The position numbers and the translations under genes were made by a program. From positions 1 to 5,571 of the forward strand of contig CATZYB010000165.1 of NCBI GenBank assembly GCA_958426095.1: a DNA stretch of 5,571 nt. Direction: 5' to 3'. Of the stretch, positions 1 through 5,571 are shown piece by piece. The stretch comes from an uncultured Lachnospiraceae bacterium (GTDB lineage Bacteria; Bacillota; Clostridia; Lachnospirales; Lachnospiraceae). Each line of letters starts with the position of its first letter. Position 1 is the stretch's first letter. The notes beneath the pieces are model-generated. The model was not told the origin of the DNA. It did not search any database and was given only the letters and a program-made list of their open reading frames with translations.

Positions 1-1455
1 CACACGATTTACCCGCTCTATTTCCTTTTCAATCATTGCTTTTTTATCCAAAAGAGCTTCATAACGCTCATCAGATATTAAACCAACCCTGTGTCCTATT
101 GGCGTCAGCCGCATATCCGCATTATCCTGACGAAGGAGCAGACGATATTCTGCTCTCGATGTCATCATCCGGTAAGGCTCATGTGTTTCCTTTGTAACCA
201 GATCGTCAATCAGAACACCAATGTAGGCTTCCGACCGTTTCAATACGATCTGTTCTCTTCCAAGCAATTTCATAGAAGCATTGATTCCGGCCATAAGTCC
301 CTGAGCCGCTGCCTCTTCATAACCGGAACTTCCGTTAAACTGTCCGCTGGAAAAAAGGCCCTCCACATTCTTAAATTCCAATGTAGATTTGAGCTGTGTG
401 GCTGGAATACAATCATATTCAATCGCATAAGCATTTCGTACAATTCGGGCATTTTCAAGTCCCGGTACGGTCCGATACATCCGGTACTGAACATCCTCCG
501 GCAACGAACTGGACATACCGCCGATATACATTTCATTTGTATAATTTCCTTCCGGTTCAATAAATACCTGATGACGGTTTTTATCCGCAAATTTAACAAC
601 TTTATCCTCAATCGAAGGACAATAACGTGGTCCGACGCCTTCGATCACTCCTGCGTAAATCGGCGAACGATCCAGATTAGAGCGGATAATCTCATGGGTC
701 TCCTCATTTGTATAGGTCAGCCAACAGGATACCTGCTCTTTTTGAACATCTTCAGGATTTGTTGTAAATGAAAATGGTACAACTGTTTCATCACCAAATT
801 GCTCTTCCATTTTACTAAAATCAATACTCCGTTTATCAATACGGGCCGGCGTTCCTGTCTTAAAACGCACAAGTTCAATTCCCAGACGCTTTAAGCTATC
901 TGAAAGATGCGTTGCCGCCTGAAGTCCGTTTGGCCCTGTATAAGTAATGGACTCACCGCACAGACATCTGGCCTTTAAATAAACGCCTGTAGCAAGGATT
1001 GCCGCTCTGCACGGATAAATTCCGCCCGTATGAGTCACGACGCCGGAGACATGTCCATTCTCTGTCAGTATATCGATAATCTCCGCCTGTTTTACTGTCA
1101 GATTCTCCTGATTTTCCAGCATACGGCGCATAAACTCTGTATAGTCATGTTTATCTGCCTGCGCTCTCAGGGAATGAACAGCGGGTCCTTTGGATTTATT
1201 AAGCATTTTTGACTGAATAAAGGTTTGGTCAATGGTCTTTCCCATTTGTCCGCCAAGAGCATCAATTTCACGGACAAGATGTCCTTTAGAACTGCCCCCG
1301 ATATTCGGATTGCACGGCATCAATGCAATACTTTCCACACTGACCGTAAAAACGATTGTTTTTAAACCAAGACGTGCACAGGCCAAAGCCGCTTCACACC
1401 CCGCATGTCCGGCTCCTATGACTGCAACGTCATAATTTTCATAAGTATAAGACAT
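1..1455 (-). CDS. mnmG: MnmG (GidA), tRNA uridine-5-carboxymethylaminomethyl modification FAD enzyme, C-terminus cut off by window edge
   Basis: FAD-dependent subunit of the cytoplasmic MnmE-MnmG complex, which installs the (carboxymethyl)aminomethyl group on U34 of tRNAs reading two-codon boxes. I translated the minus strand from the ATG at 1455 and found an open frame of 485 codons to the edge with no stop. The family is about 620-630 residues, so roughly the last 140, including the helical MnmE- and tRNA-binding end, lie outside. Visible marks: dinucleotide-binding GAGHAG at residues 14-19; MPCNPNIGG with Cys48; the GidA signature GGQMGKTIDQTF near 68-79; GPRYCPSIEDK at 275-285 with the second conserved Cys279; and the late FAD-site block SSGYEEAAAQGL at 376-387. 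The start is fixed by AGGAGG at 1462-1467, six bases upstream, and by the family N-terminus. It lies 10 bases after mnmE, whose stop overlaps this Shine-Dalgarno site, so the pair is probably translationally coupled. The identification is secure. Confidence 0.97.
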   Translation of the reverse strand, partial: MSYTYENYDVAVIGAGHAGCEAALACARLGLKTIVFTVSVESIALMPCNPNIGGSSKGHLVREIDALGGQMGKTIDQTFIQSKMLNKSKGPAVHSLRAQADKHDYTEFMRRMLENQENLTVKQAEIIDILTENGHVSGVVTHTGGIYPCRAAILATGVYLKARCLCGESITYTGPNGLQAATHLSDSLKRLGIELVRFKTGTPARIDKRSIDFSKMEEQFGDETVVPFSFTTNPEDVQKEQVSCWLTYTNEETHEIIRSNLDRSPIYAGVIEGVGPRYCPSIEDKVVKFADKNRHQVFIEPEGNYTNEMYIGGMSSSLPEDVQYRMYRTVPGLENARIVRNAYAIEYDCIPATQLKSTLEFKNVEGLFSSGQFNGSSGYEEAAAQGLMAGINASMKLLGREQIVLKRSEAYIGVLIDDLVTKETHEPYRMMTSRAEYRLLLRQDNADMRLTPIGHRVGLISDERYEALLDKKAMIEKEIERVNRV

Positions 1456-1461
1456 AAAAAG

Positions 1462-1467
1462 CCTCCT
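1462..1467 (-). promoter_or_regulatory. Ribosome binding site of mnmG, overlapping the mnmE stop codon
   Basis: The minus strand reads TAGGAGG followed by CTTTTT and ATG. The TAG stop of mnmE (1466-1468) shares its AG with the AGGAGG core, so ribosomes ending mnmE sit directly on the mnmG initiation site. Termination-reinitiation coupling is the natural inference. It would help keep the two complex partners in balance. Confidence 0.85.
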
Positions 1468-2842
1468 ATTTACCCATACAAAAATCACTGAATATGGTAT
1501 TGATCAAATCTTCACCGACAGATTCTCCGATAATCTTTCCAAGCGCCTCATAGGCATTCATCAAATCAATGGAGAAGAAATCTTCCGGCATATCATCCTC
1601 AATACTCTGAAGCACCATTTTCAGGCTATCCACAGATTCCTGAATAGCCGCTTTATGCCGGACATTCGTTATATAAATTTGGTCATTGAATGTCAGCTTA
1701 CCATCAAAAAACATCTGACGAATCAATTCTGAAAACTCTTCCAACCCCTGTCGATCCTTAACAGATACTTCTACAATCGGATGTTCTGTTTCTTTTTCAA
1801 TGGCCATTTTCGTTGTTTTCAAATTTAAATCTATTTTATTTAACAGTATAATTGTTTTCTTATCCCGAATCAATTCCAAAATTTCCAGATCATTTTCATC
1901 CATAGCAGTAGAACCATCCACAATATAAATGATCAGATCTGCTTCAGAAGCATATTTTTTTGCTTTTTCAACGCCGATCTTCTCAACCGTATCATCTGTA
2001 TTCCGTATTCCTGCCGTATCGATAACATTCAGTAAAATTCCGCCAACCTGGACGGTTTCTTCAAGAACATCCCGCGTTGTCCCCGCAATATCCGTGACAA
2101 TAGCTCTCTCTTCTCCTGAAAGATAATTTAATAAAGAAGATTTACCTGCATTTGGCTTGCCTAAAATGACAGTTTTAATACCTTCTTTTAAAAGTCGTCC
2201 ATCATCACAGGAACGGAGTAATTTGTTCAGAATCTCCATATTTTCATCAATCTGCTTTTTCAAAGTAATCCCATAGTCATCCGCATTAATATGTTCCGGA
2301 TCATCCAGCGCCGCTTCAATAAAAGCAATACTTCCAATAATACTTTTCCGCACCTCTTTAATCTGATTTAAAAGATTTCCCTGAAGCTGCTGAACAGAAC
2401 TGCTCAAAGCATATTCATTTCTTGAATTGATAATATCAATAACTGCCTCAGCCTGGGACAGATCGATCCTTCCATTTAAAAAAGCCCGTTTTGTAAACTC
2501 TCCCGGTTCGGCCGGCCGGGCGCCATATTTAATCACTGTTTCCAGAATTTTTTTCATAACCACAACACCGCCATGGCAGTCAATTTCTACCACATCCTCG
2601 GTCGTGTAACTGTTTGGAGCTTTCATGATCAATACAAGTACCTCGTCAATCATCTGACTGCCGTCATATATATATCCATAATGTATCGTATGAGAAGACA
2701 CATTTTTCAAAGATTTTTTACCTTTTGGACTCCTGTAAATCTTATCCGCAATTTCAATTGCAGAATCGCCGCTTAAACGTACTTTTCCAATACCGGACGG
2801 TGTCATTCCTGTGGATATTGCAGCAATGGTATCTGTAATCAT
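1466..2842 (-). CDS. mnmE: MnmE (TrmE), tRNA modification GTPase
   Basis: Potassium-activated GTPase that works with MnmG, methylene-tetrahydrofolate and glycine or ammonium to modify tRNA U34. The 458-residue length is normal. Residues 1-118 are the folate-binding N-domain, opening MITDTIAAIS. A helical domain flanks the inserted G domain (about 218-380). G1 is GKPNAGKS at 228-235, the G2/K-loop region is TDIAGTTRD at 250-258, G3 is DTAG at 275-278 and G4 is NKID at 335-338. The C-terminal FCMGK (454-458) carries the conserved Cys455. An ATG at 2872 is in frame and would add ten residues. I prefer the ATG at 2842 because AAGGAG sits six bases upstream, the protein then begins at the usual family position, and the earlier ATG lies inside a strong hairpin. 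The gene follows jag after this hairpin and is coupled to mnmG downstream. Confidence 0.97.
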   Translation of the reverse strand: MITDTIAAISTGMTPSGIGKVRLSGDSAIEIADKIYRSPKGKKSLKNVSSHTIHYGYIYDGSQMIDEVLVLIMKAPNSYTTEDVVEIDCHGGVVVMKKILETVIKYGARPAEPGEFTKRAFLNGRIDLSQAEAVIDIINSRNEYALSSSVQQLQGNLLNQIKEVRKSIIGSIAFIEAALDDPEHINADDYGITLKKQIDENMEILNKLLRSCDDGRLLKEGIKTVILGKPNAGKSSLLNYLSGEERAIVTDIAGTTRDVLEETVQVGGILLNVIDTAGIRNTDDTVEKIGVEKAKKYASEADLIIYIVDGSTAMDENDLEILELIRDKKTIILLNKIDLNLKTTKMAIEKETEHPIVEVSVKDRQGLEEFSELIRQMFFDGKLTFNDQIYITNVRHKAAIQESVDSLKMVLQSIEDDMPEDFFSIDLMNAYEALGKIIGESVGEDLINTIFSDFCMGK

Positions 2843-2848
2843 AATAAA

Positions 2849-2857
2849 CTCCTTTCC
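2849..2857 (-). promoter_or_regulatory. Ribosome binding site that decides the mnmE start
   Basis: The minus strand reads GGAAAGGAG, then TTTATT, then ATG at 2842. This purine-rich site has ideal spacing for the 2842 start and lies inside the reading frame of the longer 2872 version. The upstream ATG has no comparable site: the bases just before it are loop and stem of a hairpin. The site sits just past the hairpin's T run and so remains single-stranded and accessible. Confidence 0.8.
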
Positions 2858-2896
2858 AAAAATTGCCCCCATCTTTCATCTAAAGAAGGGGGCAAT
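2857..2896 (-). terminator. Strong hairpin with short T run between jag and mnmE (terminator or partial terminator)
   Basis: On the minus strand ATTGCCCCC (from 2896) pairs perfectly with GGGGGCAAT (ending at 2862), giving nine base pairs. Inside the 17-base interval, CTTT and AAAG pair around AGATG, with a T-A pair and one mismatch joining them to the main stem. The stem is followed by TTTT and then GG, so the T run is short (five counting the last stem base). It begins five bases after the jag stop. The direction is minus: the plus strand shows no T run after the second arm. Efficiency is uncertain; because mnmE follows at once, read-through or a second promoter must supply its transcription. 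Confidence 0.7.
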
Positions 2897-2901
2897 CTAT
2901 A

Positions 2902-3567
2902 TTAATTTCTATTATAATCCTTACGATATTCTCTGTTTTCCCGACGTTTTAATGTGATGACGACTTTGCGGTAAGGCTCATCGCCTTCGCTGTGGGTTTC
3001 CACATAACGGTCATTCTGAAGAGCCGAATGAATAATACGGCGTTCATAAGGATTCATAGGTTCAAGTGTTACCGGACGGCGTGTCCGCTTTACTTTATAA
3101 GATAAATTCTTCGCCAGATTTTCCAGTGTCTGTTTACGACGCTCTCTGTAATCTTCTGTATCGACTTTCACCTTAATGTAAGCATCACTCTCTTTATTGA
3201 CTACAAGGCTGATCAAATATTGAAGAGAGTCCAGAGTCTGTCCTCTTTTTCCAATCAAAATCCCCATCTCATCACCGGAAAAATCAATATTCATTGTCCG
3301 ATTCTCTTCATTATAGTCAATTTCTGATTTGACTTCCATATTCATAGCGGCAAACATTTTATTTAAAAATTCGTATGTATCATCTAAAAGATTACTCTTT
3401 TTACGAACTTTAATCACTGCATCCTGTTTGCCAATAATGCCAAGAAAACCACTACTTCCTTTTTCAATGACTTCATATTCAATCTGATCACTGGTTGTTT
3501 CTAACTGAATCAATGCATTTGTAATCGCATCATCTACTGTTTTTCCTGTAACTTCAATATAATCCAT
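2902..3567 (-). CDS. jag: Jag / KhpB (EloR) RNA-binding protein with Jag_N, KH and R3H domains
   Basis: Cytoplasmic single-stranded RNA-binding protein. In streptococci and other Firmicutes the family acts with KhpA on envelope growth and division, and its gene usually follows yidC/spoIIIJ, as here. The protein has 221 residues. Residues 1-54 form the Jag_N domain (opening MDYIEVTGKT, with GSSGFLGIIG at 37-46). The KH domain runs about 66-136, with the GxxG loop GKRG at 106-109. The R3H domain covers about 140-208 and shows NPYERRIIH (R176-x3-H180) and the typical SEGDEPYRKVVI at 193-204. The linker between Jag_N and KH is very short. The basic tail ends KDYNRN. The start has a strong GGAGGG about seven bases upstream, and the gene lies 28 bases after yidC, so it is very probably cotranscribed with it. 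Its last codons contain a TATAAT string that may or may not act as a promoter for mnmE. Confidence 0.96.
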   Translation of the reverse strand: MDYIEVTGKTVDDAITNALIQLETTSDQIEYEVIEKGSSGFLGIIGKQDAVIKVRKKSNLLDDTYEFLNKMFAAMNMEVKSEIDYNEENRTMNIDFSGDEMGILIGKRGQTLDSLQYLISLVVNKESDAYIKVKVDTEDYRERRKQTLENLAKNLSYKVKRTRRPVTLEPMNPYERRIIHSALQNDRYVETHSEGDEPYRKVVITLKRRENREYRKDYNRN

Positions 3568-3595
3568 CTTTTATCCCTCCAATAAAAACAGCAAA

Positions 3596-4864
3596 TCAAT
3601 CGTCATTTTTGCTCTTATCCAACATATGGGCAATCGATGAAATACTGTCAGAATTTAAAGGCGCATCTTTGTCCACAGGCTTATAGTTCTTCGGTGTGTA
3701 ATCCTTCTTCGAACGATTTGCCTTGGCTATATCACTCATAGACTGGTATTTTTTCGTCTCTTCCTGATCTGTTGAAGCGCTGCTGGTCATAATCTTTTCA
3801 GTCAACGTCGGTTTTCCCTTACGCTCTGCAACTTTTTCTGTATTTTCTTTGACAAGTTCATCAATATCTTTATTATTAAAGAAACGATTGACAATGACAA
3901 TACTCAATGTACGGAATACAGAGTTACATACCCAGTAAAGACCAACGCCGGCTGGCAGCGTAAAACAGATCCATACGGAAAACAAAGGCATGATCATATT
4001 CATCATCTTCATTGACTGAGCCATATCGTTTTCCTGTGAAACTGCCGCATTATTATTCTTCGGCGTTGTAATCTTAACACTGACATACTGGCTCACACCA
4101 GCCAGAATCGGAATTAAAATTCCAGGGAATATTCCGGCCACGCCCTGGGAAAAATGAACCGGCGCATCCATGACATTCAAACCACCCGGCATGGAATTGA
4201 TATTAATAATGGTATCTTTAACACTATTGATCGCCTGTACGACATCCGGATTGGATGCAAAAGCATTAGCCACCGTATCCCATCCGGTCGTTTTCACGCC
4301 ATTTAAAGCATCGATGATTTTTTCAACATTATTAAAATCAAACTTACTGACGGTTATACCTAATTCTTTGATCAAACCATCCATGATATCTGCACCGCCG
4401 GTTGTATGACTGATCGGATCAGCGATCGTCAAAAACAGATCATGAATTGAATTAACATAGGATGGAATATTATATATAATCCTATATAATGCTAATAAAA
4501 TAGGAAAAGAAATTAATAATGGAAGACATCCGGATGATGGACTGGCTCCATATTTTTTATAGACTTCCATCGTTTCCGCCTGCATACGACGCTGTGAAAC
4601 TTCGTCTGTCTTTCCTTTATATTTCTTGTTAATTTTCTGAATTTCAGGTGTTACAAGTGATGATACTCTTGAGTATCGCTGCTGTTTAATTGTCAATGGC
4701 AACATCAGAAGATTGGCAATTAATGTAAATAATATAATCGTTAACGCAACATTCGGTATCCCCACCAAATCAAGAACTTCATAAATTGCATTCATGATTA
4801 GACCAAATATCCATGCAAATGGTCCTAGGATACCCCCAACTTTTGTGAGAACAACTACATCCAT
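3596..4864 (-). CDS. yidC: YidC/OxaI/SpoIIIJ-type membrane protein insertase
   Basis: Integral membrane insertase and folding helper, acting with or without Sec. At 422 residues it is longer than SpoIIIJ of Bacillus (about 260). Segments by hydropathy: amphipathic helix about 13-33; TM1 38-58 (ending NLLMLPLTIKQQ); basic cytoplasmic hairpin 59-108; TM2 111-131 (GCLPLLISFPILLALYR); a long outer loop 132-243; TM3 244-264; a cytoplasmic loop; TM4 about 286-303; TM5 305-326 (PAGVGLYWVCNSVFR); and a charged tail of about 95 residues. No lipobox cysteine is seen at the N-terminus, unlike many Gram-positive homologues. The residue aligning with the conserved TM1 groove arginine appears to be Asn51. 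GGAGG lies nine bases before the ATG. The gene sits between yidD (19 bases) and jag (28 bases), the standard context. The family call is certain; helix limits are approximate. Confidence 0.97.
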   Translation of the reverse strand: MDVVVLTKVGGILGPFAWIFGLIMNAIYEVLDLVGIPNVALTIILFTLIANLLMLPLTIKQQRYSRVSSLVTPEIQKINKKYKGKTDEVSQRRMQAETMEVYKKYGASPSSGCLPLLISFPILLALYRIIYNIPSYVNSIHDLFLTIADPISHTTGGADIMDGLIKELGITVSKFDFNNVEKIIDALNGVKTTGWDTVANAFASNPDVVQAINSVKDTIININSMPGGLNVMDAPVHFSQGVAGIFPGILIPILAGVSQYVSVKITTPKNNNAAVSQENDMAQSMKMMNMIMPLFSVWICFTLPAGVGLYWVCNSVFRTLSIVIVNRFFNNKDIDELVKENTEKVAERKGKPTLTEKIMTSSASTDQEETKKYQSMSDIAKANRSKKDYTPKNYKPVDKDAPLNSDSISSIAHMLDKSKNDD

Positions 4865-4883
4865 GTTCTACTTCCTCCTTAAT

Positions 4884-5093
4884 TCAGGGAACCGGATCAT
4901 AACCACCCTCATGAAATGGATGGCATCTCAGTATTCTTCTTATAGCTAAATAACTTCCCTTAATAGCCCCATACTTTTCCAGCGCTTCGATGGCATACTG
5001 GGAGCATGTCGGTACATAAATACAGCATGGCTGCTTCAATGGAGAAATATATTTTCTGTAAAAACGAACACATCCTATCAACACTTTTTTCAT
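4884..5093 (-). CDS. yidD: YidD, membrane protein insertion efficiency factor
   Basis: Small inner-face membrane-associated protein of the YidD (DUF37, formerly haemolytic-like) family. It is thought to assist YidC-dependent insertion; its biochemical action is not well defined. The 69 residues cover the whole family core: a short N-terminal helix ending FYRKYISPL (11-19), the cysteine-containing block PTCSQYAIEAL (28-38), KYGAIKGSYLAIRRILRCHP (40-59) and the terminal GGYDPVP (63-69). Cysteines are at 8, 23, 24, 30 and 57; those at 30 and 57 belong to family motifs. The start codon overlaps the rnpA stop as ATGA, a four-base overlap that implies translational coupling. The only Shine-Dalgarno-like string, AAGGA, is about 12 bases upstream, which is far. 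yidC begins 19 bases downstream, matching their functional link. Confidence 0.95.
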   Translation of the reverse strand: MKKVLIGCVRFYRKYISPLKQPCCIYVPTCSQYAIEALEKYGAIKGSYLAIRRILRCHPFHEGGYDPVP

Positions 5094-5440
5094 TGTATAT
5101 CGCTGTCCTTTAATAAATCCAGTTTTTTCGACAACTGACTGAGACTTTTTCCAATAACGTGATAATCCGCTTTTTTTGCTGCAACTCTGGCAATAACAAC
5201 AATGTCATAACCTTCTTTATAAAGCTCCTCACTCAAACGATAATTTTCACGAATGAGTCTTGCCAGACGATGTCTTACAATACTGTTCCCTACCTTCTTA
5301 CTGACAGAAATCCCCAAATGATTTCTCTTCAGGCCGTTTTCCAATTTATATACAACCAAATATCGGTTGGCACAGGATGTCCCATTCTCATAAACGGCTC
5401 TGAACTGCTGATTCTTTTTCAATGATTCCGAAAATTTCAT
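5090..5440 (-). CDS. rnpA: Ribonuclease P protein component
   Basis: Protein subunit of RNase P, which with the RnpB RNA removes 5' leaders from precursor tRNAs in the cytoplasm. The 116 residues match the usual length. The N-terminus MKFSESLKKNQQF (1-13) is typical, with the conserved Phe13 of the leader-binding cleft. The central block ISVSKKVGNSIVRHRLARLI (44-63) carries the RNR motif as R56-H57-R58 followed by R61 and R64; the position commonly lysine before R61 is alanine (A60). The acid- and hydrophobic-rich YDIVVIAR (78-85) is the usual beta strand. The gene follows rpmH after a small hairpin and overlaps yidD by four bases. Its own ribosome binding site is weak (AGGT about ten bases away), with an out-of-frame ATG seven bases upstream, so initiation may be deliberately modest. 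The identification is secure. Confidence 0.97.
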   Translation of the reverse strand: MKFSESLKKNQQFRAVYENGTSCANRYLVVYKLENGLKRNHLGISVSKKVGNSIVRHRLARLIRENYRLSEELYKEGYDIVVIARVAAKKADYHVIGKSLSQLSKKLDLLKDSDIQ

Positions 5441-5466
5441 TATTCATTCTACCTAAAGATTTCCCT

Positions 5467-5494
5467 AAAGAAAAAGGCCACATATTTGCGGCCT
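5467..5494 (-). terminator. Small hairpin plus T run at the 3' end of rpmH (terminator or attenuator)
   Basis: On the minus strand AGGCCGC (from 5494) pairs with GTGGCCT (ending 5475) around the loop AAATAT, giving seven pairs including one G-U. It is followed by TTTTCTTTAG, a T-rich run. The left arm begins inside the rpmH stop codon (5493-5495). The G-U pair works only on the minus strand, which fixes the direction. Such a site would make abundant rpmH message and let a fraction continue into rnpA. Confidence 0.7.
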
Positions 5495-5571
5495 AAGCTG
5501 ATAATTTATTTCTACCTTTAGCTCTTCTTGCTGCTAAAACCTTTCTGCCATTAGCAGTGCTCATTCTCTTT
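5493..5571 (-). CDS. rpmH: Ribosomal protein bL34, C-terminal part only
   Basis: Component of the large ribosomal subunit. Only the last 25 codons plus the stop and one extra base are in the window; the full protein is about 44 residues, so the N-terminal part and its promoter lie beyond the right edge. The visible residues read KRMSTANGRKVLAARRAKGR followed by NKLSA, the highly basic and very conserved C-terminal half of bL34. It is the first gene of the visible cluster and sits 52 bases upstream of rnpA, the standard arrangement near the origin. The stop codon TAG is shared with the first arm of the hairpin that follows. Confidence 0.96.
   Translation of the reverse strand, partial: KRMSTANGRKVLAARRAKGRNKLSA

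Noticed and set aside
270..611. Minus-strand open frame of 113 codons inside mnmG
   Set aside because: It is in a different frame of the same strand as mnmG. The mnmG frame in this stretch contains the family's RYCPSIEDK motif, so this is a shadow.
91..771. Plus-strand open frame of 226 codons opposite mnmG
   Set aside because: It begins with GTG, has no purine-rich site upstream, has an unlikely cysteine-, histidine- and phenylalanine-rich composition, and lies wholly antisense to the conserved mnmG frame, which I followed without interruption.
4467..4490. Two TATATAAT strings ten bases apart on the plus strand, resembling tandem -10 boxes or an AT-rich regulatory site
   Set aside because: They fall in the yidC codons for the TM2 end (LYRIIYNI), no well-spaced -35 box is present, and no plus-strand gene lies downstream. 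Hydrophobic, AT-rich codon use explains them.
5159..5425. Plus-strand open frame of 88 codons opposite rnpA, and similar plus-strand frames at 1030-1435, 1929-2126, 2427-2776 and 4170-4409
   Set aside because: Each is antisense to a firmly identified conserved gene and shows no recognisable family motif in its translation.
1..5571. A mobile element, CRISPR array, defence system or other novel system in this window
   Set aside because: The window is filled end to end by the conserved rpmH-rnpA-yidD-yidC-jag-mnmE-mnmG block. No direct-repeat array, transposase, terminal inverted repeat or foreign gene is visible.

Overview
This window is a compact piece of conserved bacterial chromosome with every gene on the minus strand. 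In transcription order (right to left) it holds rpmH (3' end only), rnpA, yidD, yidC, jag (khpB), mnmE and mnmG (truncated at the left edge). This gene order is the classic cluster next to the replication origin in Firmicutes. The KH/R3H protein Jag, the short YidC without the large Gram-negative periplasmic domain, strong GGAGG-type ribosome binding sites and an AT-leaning sequence all point to a low-GC Gram-positive organism. The style of YidC (TM1 followed by TIKQQ, long outer loop, long charged tail) and of MnmE suggests a clostridial species, perhaps Lachnospiraceae. The family assignment is inference, not proof. dnaA and oriC would be expected beyond the right edge, and rsmG (gidB) beyond the left edge.

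Layout: rpmH ends at 5493, and its stop codon lies inside a small rho-independent terminator or attenuator hairpin (about 5467-5494). rnpA (5090-5440) overlaps yidD (4884-5093) by 4 bases. yidC (3596-4864) and jag (2902-3567) follow with short gaps and strong Shine-Dalgarno sites. A long, stable hairpin with a short T run (about 2857-2896) separates jag from mnmE (1466-2842). The stop codon of mnmE is embedded in the Shine-Dalgarno sequence of mnmG (1455 to beyond the left edge). No stretch over 60 bases lacks a gene.

The genes fall into three jobs. RpmH and RnpA serve translation and tRNA 5' maturation. YidD, YidC and Jag serve membrane-protein insertion and cell-envelope RNA regulation. MnmE and MnmG together make the carboxymethylaminomethyl modification at wobble uridine 34 of certain tRNAs.

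I found no mobile element, CRISPR array, tRNA, rRNA or undescribed system here. The points worth a second look are modest: an asparagine where YidC proteins normally carry the groove arginine, the jag-mnmE hairpin that also produces a false upstream start for mnmE, the terminator fused to the rpmH stop codon, and the weak, decoy-bearing start region of rnpA. All reading was by eye. Frames were followed codon by codon, but no alignment or folding program was run.
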